A stretch of 64,000 nt of DNA from positions 1-64,000 of the forward strand of contig JAIKWS010000116.1 in NCBI GenBank assembly GCA_024684515.1, in the 5' to 3' direction. This document shows, in pieces, positions 9,016-17,110 of this stretch. Position 1 is the first letter of the stretch; each line of letters opens with the position of its first letter. Position numbers and translations under genes: made by a program. The stretch is from Prevotella sp. (GTDB lineage Bacteria; Bacteroidota; Bacteroidia; Bacteroidales; Bacteroidaceae). The notes below the pieces were generated by a model, which was not told the origin of the DNA, ran no database searches, and was given only the letters and a program-made list of their open reading frames with translations.

Positions 9016-10608
9016 CTACTTCAGTGTGAGCACGACAATGCTGTGAGCAGGCATCTTTACGCTGAGACTGCCATCCTTCCCTAGTTTGGCACCTGCAAAA
9101 TTTGCTGGAGCTACACGATTAGGATTCTGGAAATCGTTGTAGTCGCCTACTGACTTACTGGTGAGGATGCGGCCACTCACGCTTTTTGCCTTGAAGTCGT
9201 CGATGCTGACGCTGACGGTCTGGTCCTTGTCGAGTGACACATTCGTCAGAGCAAATACGATGCTGCCGTCCTGGGTCTTGGCTGCAGATGCGGAAATAAT
9301 GGGACAGGGGCGATAGCCTGCATCAGAGGCATTCTCCTTTTTCTTGAAATATTCCTTGCTCACTGGGATGATCTCTGTCTGCAGGTCGAGAGGGAGATAG
9401 GTGGCATCCTGGAATGGGGTGTACATCTCGAAGACGTGGTAGGTGGGGGTGAGAGCCATGTGGCCCGTTCCCTTCTGATCGGTGAGGATCATCGACTGCA
9501 GCACGTTGACCACTTGTGCAATATTAGCCATCTTCACACGGTCGGTATACTTATGGAAGACGTTCAGGGAAAGAGATGCTACGAAGGCATCGCGGAGGGC
9601 ATTCTGCTGGAACAGGTGGCCGGGAATCGTGCCAGGCTCCTCGTCCCACCATGTGCCCCACTCGTCGACGAGCAGTCCGATGCGTCCTTCCGGGTCTTTC
9701 TCGTCCATGATGGCTTTGTGCTTCTTGATGACCTCCTCAATCTCCAGACACTTGCCCAGTGCCCAGTAATACTGGTCGTTGCTGAATTCTGTGGCGGAGC
9801 CTTTCGGACCGTTCCATCCAGAGCAGGTGTAGTAGTGGAGGCTGACACCGTTCATCTGGAATCCGATATTGTTCATGAGCACCTCTGTCCAGTTGTAGTC
9901 GTAGTCGCTGGCACCGCTGGCAATGCGATAGAGACGGTTGCCGGGCTGGTCGCGCAGATAGGTGTTGAACTTGCGGTATTCGTTCGAATAGTATTCTGGC
10001 GTCATGTTTCCACCGCATCCCCAGGCTTCGTTGCCGATGCCGAAGTACTTCACCTTCCAGGCCTTGTCGCGTCCGTTTTGTCTGCGTAGGCGAGCCATAG
10101 GCGTATCACCGTCGCTGGTCATGTATTCCACCCATTGGGCCATCTCCTTTACGGTGCCCGATCCAACGTTGCCGCTGATATAGGGTTCGCAGCCCAGCAT
10201 CTCGCAGAGATTCAGGAATTCGTGTGTACCGAAGGAGTTGTCCTCGATAGTACCGCCCCAGTTGTTGTTGCGCAACGAAGGACGGTCCTTTTTCGGTCCT
10301 ATGCCGTCCATCCAGTGGTAGTCGTCGGCAAAGCATCCGCCAGGCCAGCGCATCACGGGAATCTTCAGTGCTTTCAGGGCATCGAAGACATCCTTGCGGT
10401 AACCGTCAATGTTGGGGATCTGCGACTCTGGGCCTACCCATAGTCCTCCATAGATGCACGAACCGAGGTGCTCTGAGAACTGTCCATAGATTTCCTTGTT
10501 GATTTTCTGCTTCCCCTGTCCCAGGTGGATAGTGGCAGTGGCGTCCTGTCCCTGTGCCGATAGTGCAAAGACTATTGCCAATGTGGTAGTGAAGAGACTC
10601 TTTTTCAT
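9016..10608 (-). CDS. secreted alpha-L-arabinofuranosidase, GH51
   Basis: GH51 enzymes release arabinofuranose from arabinan, arabinoxylan or arabinogalactan side chains with retention of configuration. The 530-residue product has a signal peptide (1-20, ending SAQGQ). The barrel domain includes RWPGGCFADDYHW (88-99), the acid/base E194 in GIGNEAWG and the nucleophile E316 in LLVDEWGTWW. A C-terminal beta domain (about 420-530) completes the family architecture. It lies 18 bases after the FHA gene. No SusC/SusD pair is nearby, so it is not part of a visible polysaccharide utilisation locus. Confidence 0.95.
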   Translation of the reverse strand: MKKSLFTTTLAIVFALSAQGQDATATIHLGQGKQKINKEIYGQFSEHLGSCIYGGLWVGPESQIPNIDGYRKDVFDALKALKIPVMRWPGGCFADDYHWMDGIGPKKDRPSLRNNNWGGTIEDNSFGTHEFLNLCEMLGCEPYISGNVGSGTVKEMAQWVEYMTSDGDTPMARLRRQNGRDKAWKVKYFGIGNEAWGCGGNMTPEYYSNEYRKFNTYLRDQPGNRLYRIASGASDYDYNWTEVLMNNIGFQMNGVSLHYYTCSGWNGPKGSATEFSNDQYYWALGKCLEIEEVIKKHKAIMDEKDPEGRIGLLVDEWGTWWDEEPGTIPGHLFQQNALRDAFVASLSLNVFHKYTDRVKMANIAQVVNVLQSMILTDQKGTGHMALTPTYHVFEMYTPFQDATYLPLDLQTEIIPVSKEYFKKKENASDAGYRPCPIISASAAKTQDGSIVFALTNVSLDKDQTVSVSIDDFKAKSVSGRILTSKSVGDYNDFQNPNRVAPANFAGAKLGKDGSLSVKMPAHSIVVLTLK

Positions 10609-10626
10609 ATTGGTAGAATTATAGAA

Positions 10627-11379
10627 TTAGTCAATTTTGAATGTGATGTTTGTTTTTCCCATAGTGATTTCATCACCGTTTCTTAGTTTGATGCAGAACC
10701 CCTGGTAGATAACCTTCCCGTTCACCTTCACGGGATTCAGGCTTTTGTTGACGTTGAACATGAATTCGTTTCCAGGCAAGGCATCGATGCAGACGGACTG
10801 CCTACTCATCTCAGGATCGTCAAACTCCACATCCGAATGTTTCTGGCTGTCTTTCCTGCCAATGGTGTTGTGTCCTTCCCTGAGTATGTGCTTCTTTCTG
10901 CTGAATATTCCTCCCCACTGCAGATAGCCCTTTGAGGGCCTGTTGCCAATGACTGTGGCACCTCCTCCAGAAGGGCCGTCAGGTCCTGGCGCCATAGGTC
11001 CTGGCGCCATAGGTCCTGGCGCTACGGGTCCTGGAGATGCAGGCGCCATAGGTCCTGGCGCTACGGGTTGCTGTGGTCCTACAGGTTCTTCTACTGGGGT
11101 GATCAGCAGTCCCCTGGCTGGATTGCTTTTCTTTGAGGGCAGGAATGTGCTGGCGTCGCCATTTACATTCACCCTGAACGGTGTGTTGCAGATACTGCAG
11201 CTGAAGGTTTGTTCGCCAGAGCGTGTAGGGCAGATACTTACTTCATTGCCACAGCATGGGCAAATCCAGCCGCATACTTTGTCAATGATAGCAAACTCCT
11301 TGAGTACGAAGCACCCATTTTCCATGACAGGCGTTCCGATAATCCTGAGTGGCTCTTGGTTGTTATCTGTTGGTAACAT
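10627..11379 (-). CDS. FHA-domain protein with zinc-ribbon head and Pro/Gly repeat linker
   Basis: The 250-residue protein has three parts. Residues 35-70 contain paired CxxC-type motifs (CPCCGNE and CSICNTPF), suggesting a zinc ribbon. Residues about 95-145 are a GPMAP/GPVAP low-complexity linker encoded by near-identical 15-bp DNA repeats (about 10980-11070). Residues 165-250 are a forkhead-associated domain with GRKD, MSRQSV and NGDEITMG segments, which normally binds phosphothreonine. No signal peptide is visible, so it is probably cytoplasmic. The PP2C phosphatase at 45.2-46.6 kb is a plausible partner in the same signalling, but it is not adjacent. Confidence 0.85.
   Translation of the reverse strand: MLPTDNNQEPLRIIGTPVMENGCFVLKEFAIIDKVCGWICPCCGNEVSICPTRSGEQTFSCSICNTPFRVNVNGDASTFLPSKKSNPARGLLITPVEEPVGPQQPVAPGPMAPASPGPVAPGPMAPGPMAPGPDGPSGGGATVIGNRPSKGYLQWGGIFSRKKHILREGHNTIGRKDSQKHSDVEFDDPEMSRQSVCIDALPGNEFMFNVNKSLNPVKVNGKVIYQGFCIKLRNGDEITMGKTNITFKID
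10980..11070. repeat. 15-bp repeats inside the FHA gene
   Basis: About six copies of a 15-bp unit built on GGTCCTGGCGCCATA encode the GPMAP-type linker. The copies are nearly identical at DNA level, so the linker length could vary by slippage in steps of five residues. Confidence 0.75.
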
Positions 11380-11428
11380 TGTATTTTTTCTAAATTGGTA
11401 GTAACCTATATATTATTGTAAGGAGATG

Positions 11429-11436
11429 CAAAGATA
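11429..11436 (-). promoter_or_regulatory. promoter -7 box (TATCTTTG) of FHA-GH51 run
   Basis: On the minus strand this reads TATCTTTG, 50 bases before the FHA start codon. A TTTG at 11459-11462 lies 22 bases upstream. It faces the pheA promoter, forming a divergent regulatory region. Confidence 0.7.
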
Positions 11437-11486
11437 CATATAATTTTCTGAATTATGACAAAAAGCAAAAAAAACTTTGCGATTTA

Positions 11487-11518
11487 TTTGCTTGTTTTTC
11501 AAAAATGTTATAATTTTG
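11487..11518 (+). promoter_or_regulatory. promoter of the aromatic amino-acid operon
   Basis: TTTG (11487-11490) and TAATTTTG (11511-11518) are separated by 20 bases, a perfect Bacteroidota promoter. Transcription should begin near 11525, about 20 bases before the leader-peptide start and 190 before pheA, leaving room for the attenuator. Confidence 0.85.
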
Positions 11519-11546
11519 CAACCGCAAACGACAAAACGATAGATTT

Positions 11547-11624
11547 ATGACGCTAAAGAGTGCATACTTTTATTTTTACTTTTACTTTGCAAGCAATTGT
11601 GAAGCGGAAGGTCGTATGAACTAA
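11547..11624 (+). CDS. Tyr/Phe-rich attenuation leader peptide
   Basis: This is a 25-codon reading frame with its own ATG and TAA, about 20 bases after the predicted transcription start. Residues 7-14 are eight aromatic residues in a row, Tyr-Phe repeated four times (11565-11588). Ser, Asn, Cys and charged residues follow. The stop codon lies 30 bases before the terminator hairpin. Such a run is the hallmark of leader peptides that sense charged tRNA, and here it matches the operon's products, phenylalanine and tyrosine. Scarcity of either would stall the ribosome at 11565-11588 and leave 11599-11607 free to pair. Confidence 0.88.
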   Translation: MTLKSAYFYFYFYFASNCEAEGRMN

Positions 11625-11667
11625 ATAATGAAGAACGAAAGAAGATAACGATACAGCCCCGCTTCAC
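11599..11667 (+). promoter_or_regulatory. antiterminator pairing of the pheA attenuator
   Basis: GTGAAGCGG at 11599-11607, inside the leader reading frame just after the Tyr/Phe codons, is perfectly complementary to CCGCTTCAC at 11659-11667. That second segment is the 5' arm of the terminator, so the two structures exclude each other. A ribosome stalled at the aromatic codons leaves the first segment free and the antiterminator forms. A ribosome that reaches the stop codon masks it and the terminator forms. Confidence 0.85.
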
Positions 11668-11690
11668 TGAAAGGTGAAAGCGGGGCTTTT
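11655..11690 (+). terminator. intrinsic terminator (attenuator) before pheA
   Basis: AGCCCCGCTTCAC (11655-11667) pairs with GTGAAAGCGGGGCT (11674-11687): 13 base pairs with one bulged A and a six-base loop, followed at once by TTTT and an AT-rich tract. It lies 24 bases upstream of the pheA start, so it would end transcription before the operon's first enzyme gene. Confidence 0.93.
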
Positions 11691-11713
11691 ATAATTAAAG
11701 AAACAATCCGGAG

Positions 11714-12544
11714 ATGAAGCGAATAGCGATACAAGGAGAGACAGGGTCGTTCCACGACATTGCGGCTCGTCAGTATTTCAGTAACGAACAGCTGCAGTTG
11801 ATATGTTGTCAGACCTTCGAGCAGGTCTACGACAGCATACGCCAGGATCCAACTGTCATTGGGATGGCAGCCATCGAGAACACCATTGCAGGAAGCCTGC
11901 TCCATAACTACGAGTTGCTGCGCGACAGTGGTACCACCGTTGTCGGTGAGCATAAGTTGCATATCACCCATTGTATCTGCTGTCTGCCTGATGATGACTG
12001 GGACACGATTTGCGAGGTGCACTCTCACCCGGTAGCGCTGATGCAGACGCGTCACTATCTGTCGCAACACCCCTCGCTACGTGTGGTGGAAGGTGACGAT
12101 ACTGCCGGTTCTGCAAAGATGATTGCCGAGGGCGACCATCATGGTTGGGCTGCCATCTGTCATGCAGAGGCTGCCCGTCTCTACGGGCTGAAGGTGCTGG
12201 AAGATGGCATCGAGGACAACAAGCACAACTTCACCCGGTTCCTGGTATGCTCCGTACCGCAGAAAGCTGACATGCTACGCCCCTTGCTCGAAGCCGACAA
12301 GGCCAGCATCGTCTTTTCGCTTCCTCACGAGGAGGGCTCGCTCTCTCAGGTGCTCAGCATCCTGTCGTTCTACAAGATTAATCTGACGAAGATACAGTCG
12401 CTGCCCATTATTGGTCGAGAGTGGGAATACCTGTTCTATGTCGACGTGACCTACGACAACCTGACCCGCTATCGTCAGAGCATTGATGCGATTATTCCAT
12501 TGACACGTGATTTGAAAATATTAGGAGAATATAAAGGCGTATGA
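11714..12544 (+). CDS. pheA: prephenate dehydratase
   Basis: The enzyme converts prephenate to phenylpyruvate, the last committed step to phenylalanine. The 276-residue protein is a stand-alone dehydratase with an ACT domain and no chorismate mutase part. GSFHD near residue 11 begins the catalytic domain, HNFTRFLV near 175 holds the conserved Thr-Arg-Phe motif, and residues about 200-276 form the ACT domain (GSLSQVLSIL; LTKIQSLPI), the usual phenylalanine feedback site. It is the first enzyme gene after the attenuator and overlaps the next gene by ATGA, implying translational coupling. Confidence 0.96.
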   Translation: MKRIAIQGETGSFHDIAARQYFSNEQLQLICCQTFEQVYDSIRQDPTVIGMAAIENTIAGSLLHNYELLRDSGTTVVGEHKLHITHCICCLPDDDWDTICEVHSHPVALMQTRHYLSQHPSLRVVEGDDTAGSAKMIAEGDHHGWAAICHAEAARLYGLKVLEDGIEDNKHNFTRFLVCSVPQKADMLRPLLEADKASIVFSLPHEEGSLSQVLSILSFYKINLTKIQSLPIIGREWEYLFYVDVTYDNLTRYRQSIDAIIPLTRDLKILGEYKGV

Positions 12545-13707
12545 TACAACCAGCAGAAAGACTCAACTTGGTGAGTGAATACTATTTCAGCCGCAAGCTG
12601 AAAGAGGTGGCCCAGCTGAATGCTGAGGGCCGTGACATTATCAGTCTGGCAATTGGTAGCCCCGATATGCCACCATCGGAAGCAACTGTCAATAAATTGT
12701 GTGAGGTGGCCCACGACCCCGCTGCTCATGGCTATCAGCCTACGATGGGTACGCCAGAGCTGCGACAGGCGATGGCGGGGTTCTACAAGCGATGGTATGA
12801 CGTCGATTTGAATCCTGCGAATGAGCTCCTGCCGCTGATAGGTTCGAAGGAGGGCATCCTTCATGTGACGCTGGCATTTGTCAACCCTGGCGACGAGGTG
12901 CTGGTGCCCAATCCTGGCTATCCTACCTACACCTCGCTGTCGAAGCTGCTGGGTGCCAAGGTGGTATACTACAACCTGCAAGAGGACAACAACTGGTATC
13001 CCGATTTCGAACAGCTGCAAAGGATGGACCTCTCGAGAGTGAAACTGATGTGGACCAACTATCCCAATATGCCGACAGGTGCTCCTGCCAGTGAGGCTCT
13101 CTATCGCCGCATTGTGGATTTTGCACGCGAGAAGGGCATCGTGGTGGTGAACGACAATCCCTATTCCTTCATCCTCAACGAGCGGCGGCCGCTTTCCATC
13201 CTCCAGGTGGAGGGGGCCAAGGATTGCTGTATAGAGTTCAACTCTATGTCGAAGAGCCATAATATGCCGGGATGGCGTGTGGGGCTCTGTGCTACCAATG
13301 CTGAGTTCATCTCGTGGATCCTGAAGGTGCAGAGCAACATCGAGAGCGGTATGTTCCGCGGCTTGCAGCTGGCTGCCGCCGAGGCTTATCAGAACAGCGA
13401 CGACTGGCACCGCCAGTATAATGTCGAGACTTATGCCTGCCGTCGGCGCTGGGCAGAGCAGATCATGCAGGCCTTGGGATGCACTTTCGACCCCAACCAG
13501 GTGGGTATGTTCCTCTGGGGACGCATACCTAATATATATAATAATGTGGAAGAGCTCACCGAGAGCCTGCTGCACGAGGCCCGTGTGTTCATCACTCCCG
13601 GATTCATCTTCGGCAGTAATGGTGAGCGATACATCCGCATCTCGCTGTGTGCCAAGGAGGAGAAGATACAGGAGGCGCTTGTGAGAATAAAAAGTCTGAA
13701 GATTTAA
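12541..13707 (+). CDS. PLP-dependent aminotransferase, class I/II (probable aromatic aminotransferase)
   Basis: The 388-residue fold-type I aminotransferase starts within the pheA stop codon (ATGA overlap). Its Schiff-base lysine lies in SMSKSHNMPGWRVG near residue 238. Other family marks are GSPDMPPS near 38, NPGYPTY near 122, NYPNMPTGAPA near 172 and NDNPYS near 203. Sequence alone resembles LL-diaminopimelate/aspartate aminotransferases. The position between prephenate dehydratase and DAHP synthase argues that it transaminates phenylpyruvate and hydroxyphenylpyruvate. The last codons run into a 9-bp repeat, so the stop codon itself lies in repeat sequence. Confidence 0.9.
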   Translation: MIQPAERLNLVSEYYFSRKLKEVAQLNAEGRDIISLAIGSPDMPPSEATVNKLCEVAHDPAAHGYQPTMGTPELRQAMAGFYKRWYDVDLNPANELLPLIGSKEGILHVTLAFVNPGDEVLVPNPGYPTYTSLSKLLGAKVVYYNLQEDNNWYPDFEQLQRMDLSRVKLMWTNYPNMPTGAPASEALYRRIVDFAREKGIVVVNDNPYSFILNERRPLSILQVEGAKDCCIEFNSMSKSHNMPGWRVGLCATNAEFISWILKVQSNIESGMFRGLQLAAAEAYQNSDDWHRQYNVETYACRRRWAEQIMQALGCTFDPNQVGMFLWGRIPNIYNNVEELTESLLHEARVFITPGFIFGSNGERYIRISLCAKEEKIQEALVRIKSLKI

Positions 13708-13799
13708 AAGATTTAAAAGATTTAAAAGATTGAGAAGATAAAAAAGATTGAGAAGATAAAAAAGATTGAGTGAAGATGAATGAAGATTGAGAAGATGAT
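13698..13799 (+). repeat. 9-bp tandem repeats, left flank of GxxExxY gene
   Basis: Units of nine bases on the theme GATTTAAAA, GATTGAGAA, GATAAAAAA run about ten times from the last codons of the aminotransferase gene to the GxxExxY start codon. The right flank (14201-14268) has the same 9-bp period and a related core on the opposite strand, so the two form mirrored borders. Confidence 0.85.
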
Positions 13800-14198
13800 A
13801 TGATTGATTGGAACTTCAATTATAAAGTGTTGGGATGTGTCTATGAGGTCTATAACCAATTGGGACCAGGACTCTTGGAGAGCATCTATGAGAAAGCGAT
13901 GATGCAGGAGTTGCGGAGCAATGGCTTTTGCGTCAGAAATCAGGTATCTGTGCCAGTCTATTATAAAGGTGTACTCATTTCCGATATGCGATTGGACCTC
14001 ATCATTGACGATAAACTGATTCTGGAACTGAAGTCTGTTGTCGATTATCGCAAATTGTTCGAGAAACAGTTGTTCACTTACCTGCGTTTGATGAATTGTG
14101 AGATGGGCTACGTCGTGAATTTCAATACCGACAACATTCGCAACAGCATTCATCCCGTGTTCAACAATCAGCATACCCACTTCGTTCCGCATGAATAA
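13800..14198 (+). CDS. GxxExxY protein (PD-(D/E)xK-like)
   Basis: The 132-residue protein carries the family motif GPGLLESIYEKA (Gly-x-x-Glu-x-x-Tyr) near residues 23-34. DMRLDLIIDDKLILELKSV follows near 62-80, matching the Asp...Glu-x-Lys core of PD-(D/E)xK nuclease-like folds. Function is not established for the family. It is out of place here, inside an aromatic amino-acid operon, and both flanks are 9-bp tandem repeats in mirrored orientation. This suggests the gene arrived as a small cassette. The ATG at 13800 is the first in-frame start after the repeats. Confidence 0.85.
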   Translation: MIDWNFNYKVLGCVYEVYNQLGPGLLESIYEKAMMQELRSNGFCVRNQVSVPVYYKGVLISDMRLDLIIDDKLILELKSVVDYRKLFEKQLFTYLRLMNCEMGYVVNFNTDNIRNSIHPVFNNQHTHFVPHE

Positions 14199-14200
14199 TC

Positions 14201-14268
14201 CTTTATCTCTTTCACCTCTTTCACCTCTTTCAAATCTTTCAAATCTTTCAAATCTTTAGATTCTTTCA
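14201..14268 (+). repeat. 9-bp tandem repeats, right flank of GxxExxY gene
   Basis: About seven 9-bp units of the form CTCTTTCAC, then ATCTTTCAA. Read on the other strand they give AAAGATTTG, closely related to the left-flank unit AAAGATTTA. The array starts three bases after the GxxExxY stop codon and ends 22 bases before aroF. Confidence 0.85.
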
Positions 14269-14290
14269 ATAAATAATAATTTTAGAAAAT

Positions 14291-15355
14291 ATGGAATTAG
14301 ATTTAGAACCGCTAAAATTGCCGAGCGACAATGAACGTCCTTTTGTCATAGCAGGACCCTGTTCGGCCGAGACCGAGGAACAAGTGATGACTACTGCCCG
14401 TGAGCTGGCCATGAAGGGCTGCCACAATTTCCGTGCTGGTGTGTGGAAGCCGCGTACCAAGCCTGGTGGCTTCGAGGGCAACGGTGAGAAGGCGCTGCCC
14501 TGGCTGCAGCAGGTGAAGAAAGAGACCAAGATGCTGGTGTCTACCGAGGTGGCCACTCCCGAGCATGTGGAGCTGGCGCTGAAGTACGATGTCGACATCC
14601 TGTGGATAGGGGCACGCACCTCTGCCAATCCCTTTGCCGTACAGGCGCTGGCAGATTCGCTGCGCGGAGTCGACGTGCCTGTCTTCGTGAAGAATCCCGT
14701 CAACCCCGACCTGGAGCTGTGGATAGGTGCTCTGGAGCGTATCAACCAGGCAGGCGTGAAGCGTCTGGGAGCCATCCATCGCGGCTTCTCGTCCTACGAC
14801 AAGAAGATATACCGCAATCTGCCTATGTGGCAGATACCCATTGAGTTGCGTCGTCGTGTCCCCGAACTGCCCATCATCAGCGACCCCAGTCATATAGGCG
14901 GACGTCGCGAGCTCATTGCTCCCCTCTGTCAGCAGGCTATGGACCTGGGCTTCGACGGACTGATTGTCGAGAGTCACTGTGACCCCGACAAAGCATGGAG
15001 TGATGCCGCACAGCAGGTCACACCCGATGTGCTCGACTATATCCTCTCGTTGCTGGTCATTCGCGACGAGCATACGTCCACCGAGGGCATACAGCAGTTG
15101 CGTAAGCAGATTGACGAGCTCGACAACCAGCTCATGGACCTGCTGGCCAAGCGCATGCGGGTGTGCCGTGAAATCGGTCAGTACAAGCGCGAGCACAATA
15201 TGACGGTGCTACAGGCATCACGCTACAACGAGATCCTCTCCAAGCGTGGAGCACAGGGAGCGCTATGCGGTATGGGACCAGAATTTGTGGCGCATGTCTT
15301 CGAGAGCATTCACGAGGAAAGTGTCAGACAGCAGATCGAGATTATCAACAAATAA
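14291..15355 (+). CDS. aroF: bifunctional DAHP synthase (type I-beta) / chorismate mutase
   Basis: This fusion performs the first step of the shikimate pathway (phosphoenolpyruvate plus erythrose-4-phosphate to DAHP) and the chorismate-to-prephenate branch step. Residues 1-258 are the DAHP synthase barrel: VIAGPCSAE (19-27), RAGVWKPRTKPGGFEG near 48, GARTSANP near 106, FVKNPVNP near 137, ISDPSHIGGRR near 200 and ESHCDPDKAWSDA near 231. Residues about 265-354 are an AroQ-type helical mutase (LRKQIDELDNQLMDLLAKR; RMRVCREIGQYK). Prevotella and relatives are known for this C-terminal mutase fusion, in which the mutase domain confers prephenate inhibition on the synthase. Confidence 0.96.
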   Translation: MELDLEPLKLPSDNERPFVIAGPCSAETEEQVMTTARELAMKGCHNFRAGVWKPRTKPGGFEGNGEKALPWLQQVKKETKMLVSTEVATPEHVELALKYDVDILWIGARTSANPFAVQALADSLRGVDVPVFVKNPVNPDLELWIGALERINQAGVKRLGAIHRGFSSYDKKIYRNLPMWQIPIELRRRVPELPIISDPSHIGGRRELIAPLCQQAMDLGFDGLIVESHCDPDKAWSDAAQQVTPDVLDYILSLLVIRDEHTSTEGIQQLRKQIDELDNQLMDLLAKRMRVCREIGQYKREHNMTVLQASRYNEILSKRGAQGALCGMGPEFVAHVFESIHEESVRQQIEIINK

Positions 15356-15388
15356 ATAAAGACTGCCGGCGAACGGTAGTTCATCAGT

Positions 15389-16183
15389 ATGAAAATATTA
15401 GTAATGGGTGCAGGCAAGATGGGTAGCTTCTTCATCGACCTGCTGAGTTTCGACCACGAGGTGGCGGTCTTCGAGCGTGATCCCAAGCGGATGCGATTCA
15501 CCTACAACTGCCAGCGGTTCACATCCTACGATGAGATCAAGGCGTTTGCTCCTGAGCTGCTCATCAATGCCGTCACGCTCAAGTACACCATACCTGTCTT
15601 TCGCGAGGTCATCCCTTATCTTCCCAAGGAGTGCATCATCAGTGATATCTCCTCGGTGAAGACCGATTTGAAGGATTTCTACGTCTCTACTGGCATGCGC
15701 TATGTCAGCACGCACCCTATGTTCGGACCAACGTTTGCCAATCTCCAGCAGCTCTCTGAGGAGAATGCCATCATCATCAGCGAGGGTGACTATATGGGTC
15801 GTATTTTCTTCAAGGACCTCTATCAGCGGCTGGGGCTCAACATCTATGAGTATACCTTCGAGGAGCACGACAAGACGGTGGCCTATTCGCTGTCCATACC
15901 CTTTGTCTCCACCTTCGTCTTCGCTGCCGTCATGAAGCACCAGGATGCGCCAGGCACCACGTTCAAGCGCCACATGCGCATCGCTAAGGGGGTGCTCAAC
16001 GAGGACGACTATCTGTTGCAGGAGATACTCTTCAATCCCTATACCCACGACCAGGTCAGCCAGATACGTACCGAGCTGAAAGAGCTGCTCGAGATTATCG
16101 ATCACAAGGACGCACAGGGCATGCAGGCCTATCTCAGTAAGATCCGTAACAACGTGAAGCGTGACATCGAGATCAGGCAATAG
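15389..16183 (+). CDS. tyrA: prephenate dehydrogenase
   Basis: TyrA oxidatively decarboxylates prephenate to 4-hydroxyphenylpyruvate, the precursor of tyrosine. The 264-residue protein opens with the Rossmann loop GAGKMG (7-12). The catalytic/substrate region is STHPMFGP near 109-116, preceded by SDISSVKTDL near 88. It is compact and has no ACT or mutase domain; the mutase is supplied by the neighbouring fusion protein. The gene follows aroF by 33 bases and its last 23 bases overlap the exporter gene. Confidence 0.95.
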   Translation: MKILVMGAGKMGSFFIDLLSFDHEVAVFERDPKRMRFTYNCQRFTSYDEIKAFAPELLINAVTLKYTIPVFREVIPYLPKECIISDISSVKTDLKDFYVSTGMRYVSTHPMFGPTFANLQQLSEENAIIISEGDYMGRIFFKDLYQRLGLNIYEYTFEEHDKTVAYSLSIPFVSTFVFAAVMKHQDAPGTTFKRHMRIAKGVLNEDDYLLQEILFNPYTHDQVSQIRTELKELLEIIDHKDAQGMQAYLSKIRNNVKRDIEIRQ

Positions 16184-17099
16184 CAGGATAGGCTATCATC
16201 TCCTGGCCTTTGTGGTAGTAGCCATCTGGGGGTCTACGTTTGTCTTCACCAAGCTGCTGCTGCTCGCGGGTCTCTCGCCTGCACAGATATTCACCCAGCG
16301 CTTCATCATTGCCTATGTCCTCATGCTGGCCTTCTCGCTGTGCGCGGGGCTGGTGCCAGATGGGGTAGGGGGTGAGCGTGCCTATCGTCATCGGTGGTTT
16401 GCCGACAGCTGGCTCGACGAGCTGCTGATGCTGGGACTGGGCATCACGGGTGGCTCGCTCTATTTCCTCACCGAGAATGGTGCGATGAACTATACTACGA
16501 CCACCAACACCTCGCTCATCGTATGCCTATGCCCACTGCTGGCCACCGTTCTCATCTCTTTCTTCTACAAGTCCGAGCGGCTGAGCAGGACGCAGACACT
16601 GGGCACGTTGCTTGCTGCCTGTGGTGTCATCGTTGTGGTGCTCAACGGACATTTCGTGCTGCATCTATCCCCTCTTGGTGACAGCCTTGCTTTTGCGGCC
16701 TGCGTGTGCTGGGCGTTCTACAGTCTGCTGATGGTCAGGGCCAACCAACGCTACGACACTTTCTTCATCACTCGCAAGGTGTTCTTCTACGGTCTCGTGT
16801 CGATGATTCCCTATTTCATCGCCTATCCTGGCCTTAACATCTCATTGGTCATCCAACAGCCTCAGTTGCTCTGCAATCTGCTCTTCCTGGGCTGTGTGGC
16901 CTCCATGCTGTGCTTCCTGGCCTGGAACTGGGTGATGAAGAAGCTCGGTGCTGTTGTGGCCACCAACTATGTCTACTTCAATCCTGTCACCACCATTCTC
17001 TTTGCCTGGGCCATTCTGTCGGAGCAGATCACTGTCTACTTCATTGTCGGCAGCATCCTTATCCTGCTAGGGATGTACCTTGCCGACCACAGGAGATAA
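16161..17099 (+). CDS. EamA/DMT-family transporter
   Basis: The 312-residue membrane protein has about ten hydrophobic helices in two EamA halves (WGSTFVFTK near 24-32; ITGGSLYFLTENGAMNYTTTTNTSLI near 95-120 in the first half; AFAACVCWAFYSLLMVRANQ near 175 opening the second). The start is a GTG at 16161, inside tyrA, because no later start precedes the first helix; the overlap is 23 bases. Its place at the end of the phenylalanine/tyrosine operon suggests export of an aromatic amino acid or related metabolite, but that is inference. Confidence 0.88.
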   Translation: MTSRSGNSRIGYHLLAFVVVAIWGSTFVFTKLLLLAGLSPAQIFTQRFIIAYVLMLAFSLCAGLVPDGVGGERAYRHRWFADSWLDELLMLGLGITGGSLYFLTENGAMNYTTTTNTSLIVCLCPLLATVLISFFYKSERLSRTQTLGTLLAACGVIVVVLNGHFVLHLSPLGDSLAFAACVCWAFYSLLMVRANQRYDTFFITRKVFFYGLVSMIPYFIAYPGLNISLVIQQPQLLCNLLFLGCVASMLCFLAWNWVMKKLGAVVATNYVYFNPVTTILFAWAILSEQITVYFIVGSILILLGMYLADHRR

Positions 17100-17110
17100 T
17101 GTAGAGAGGG

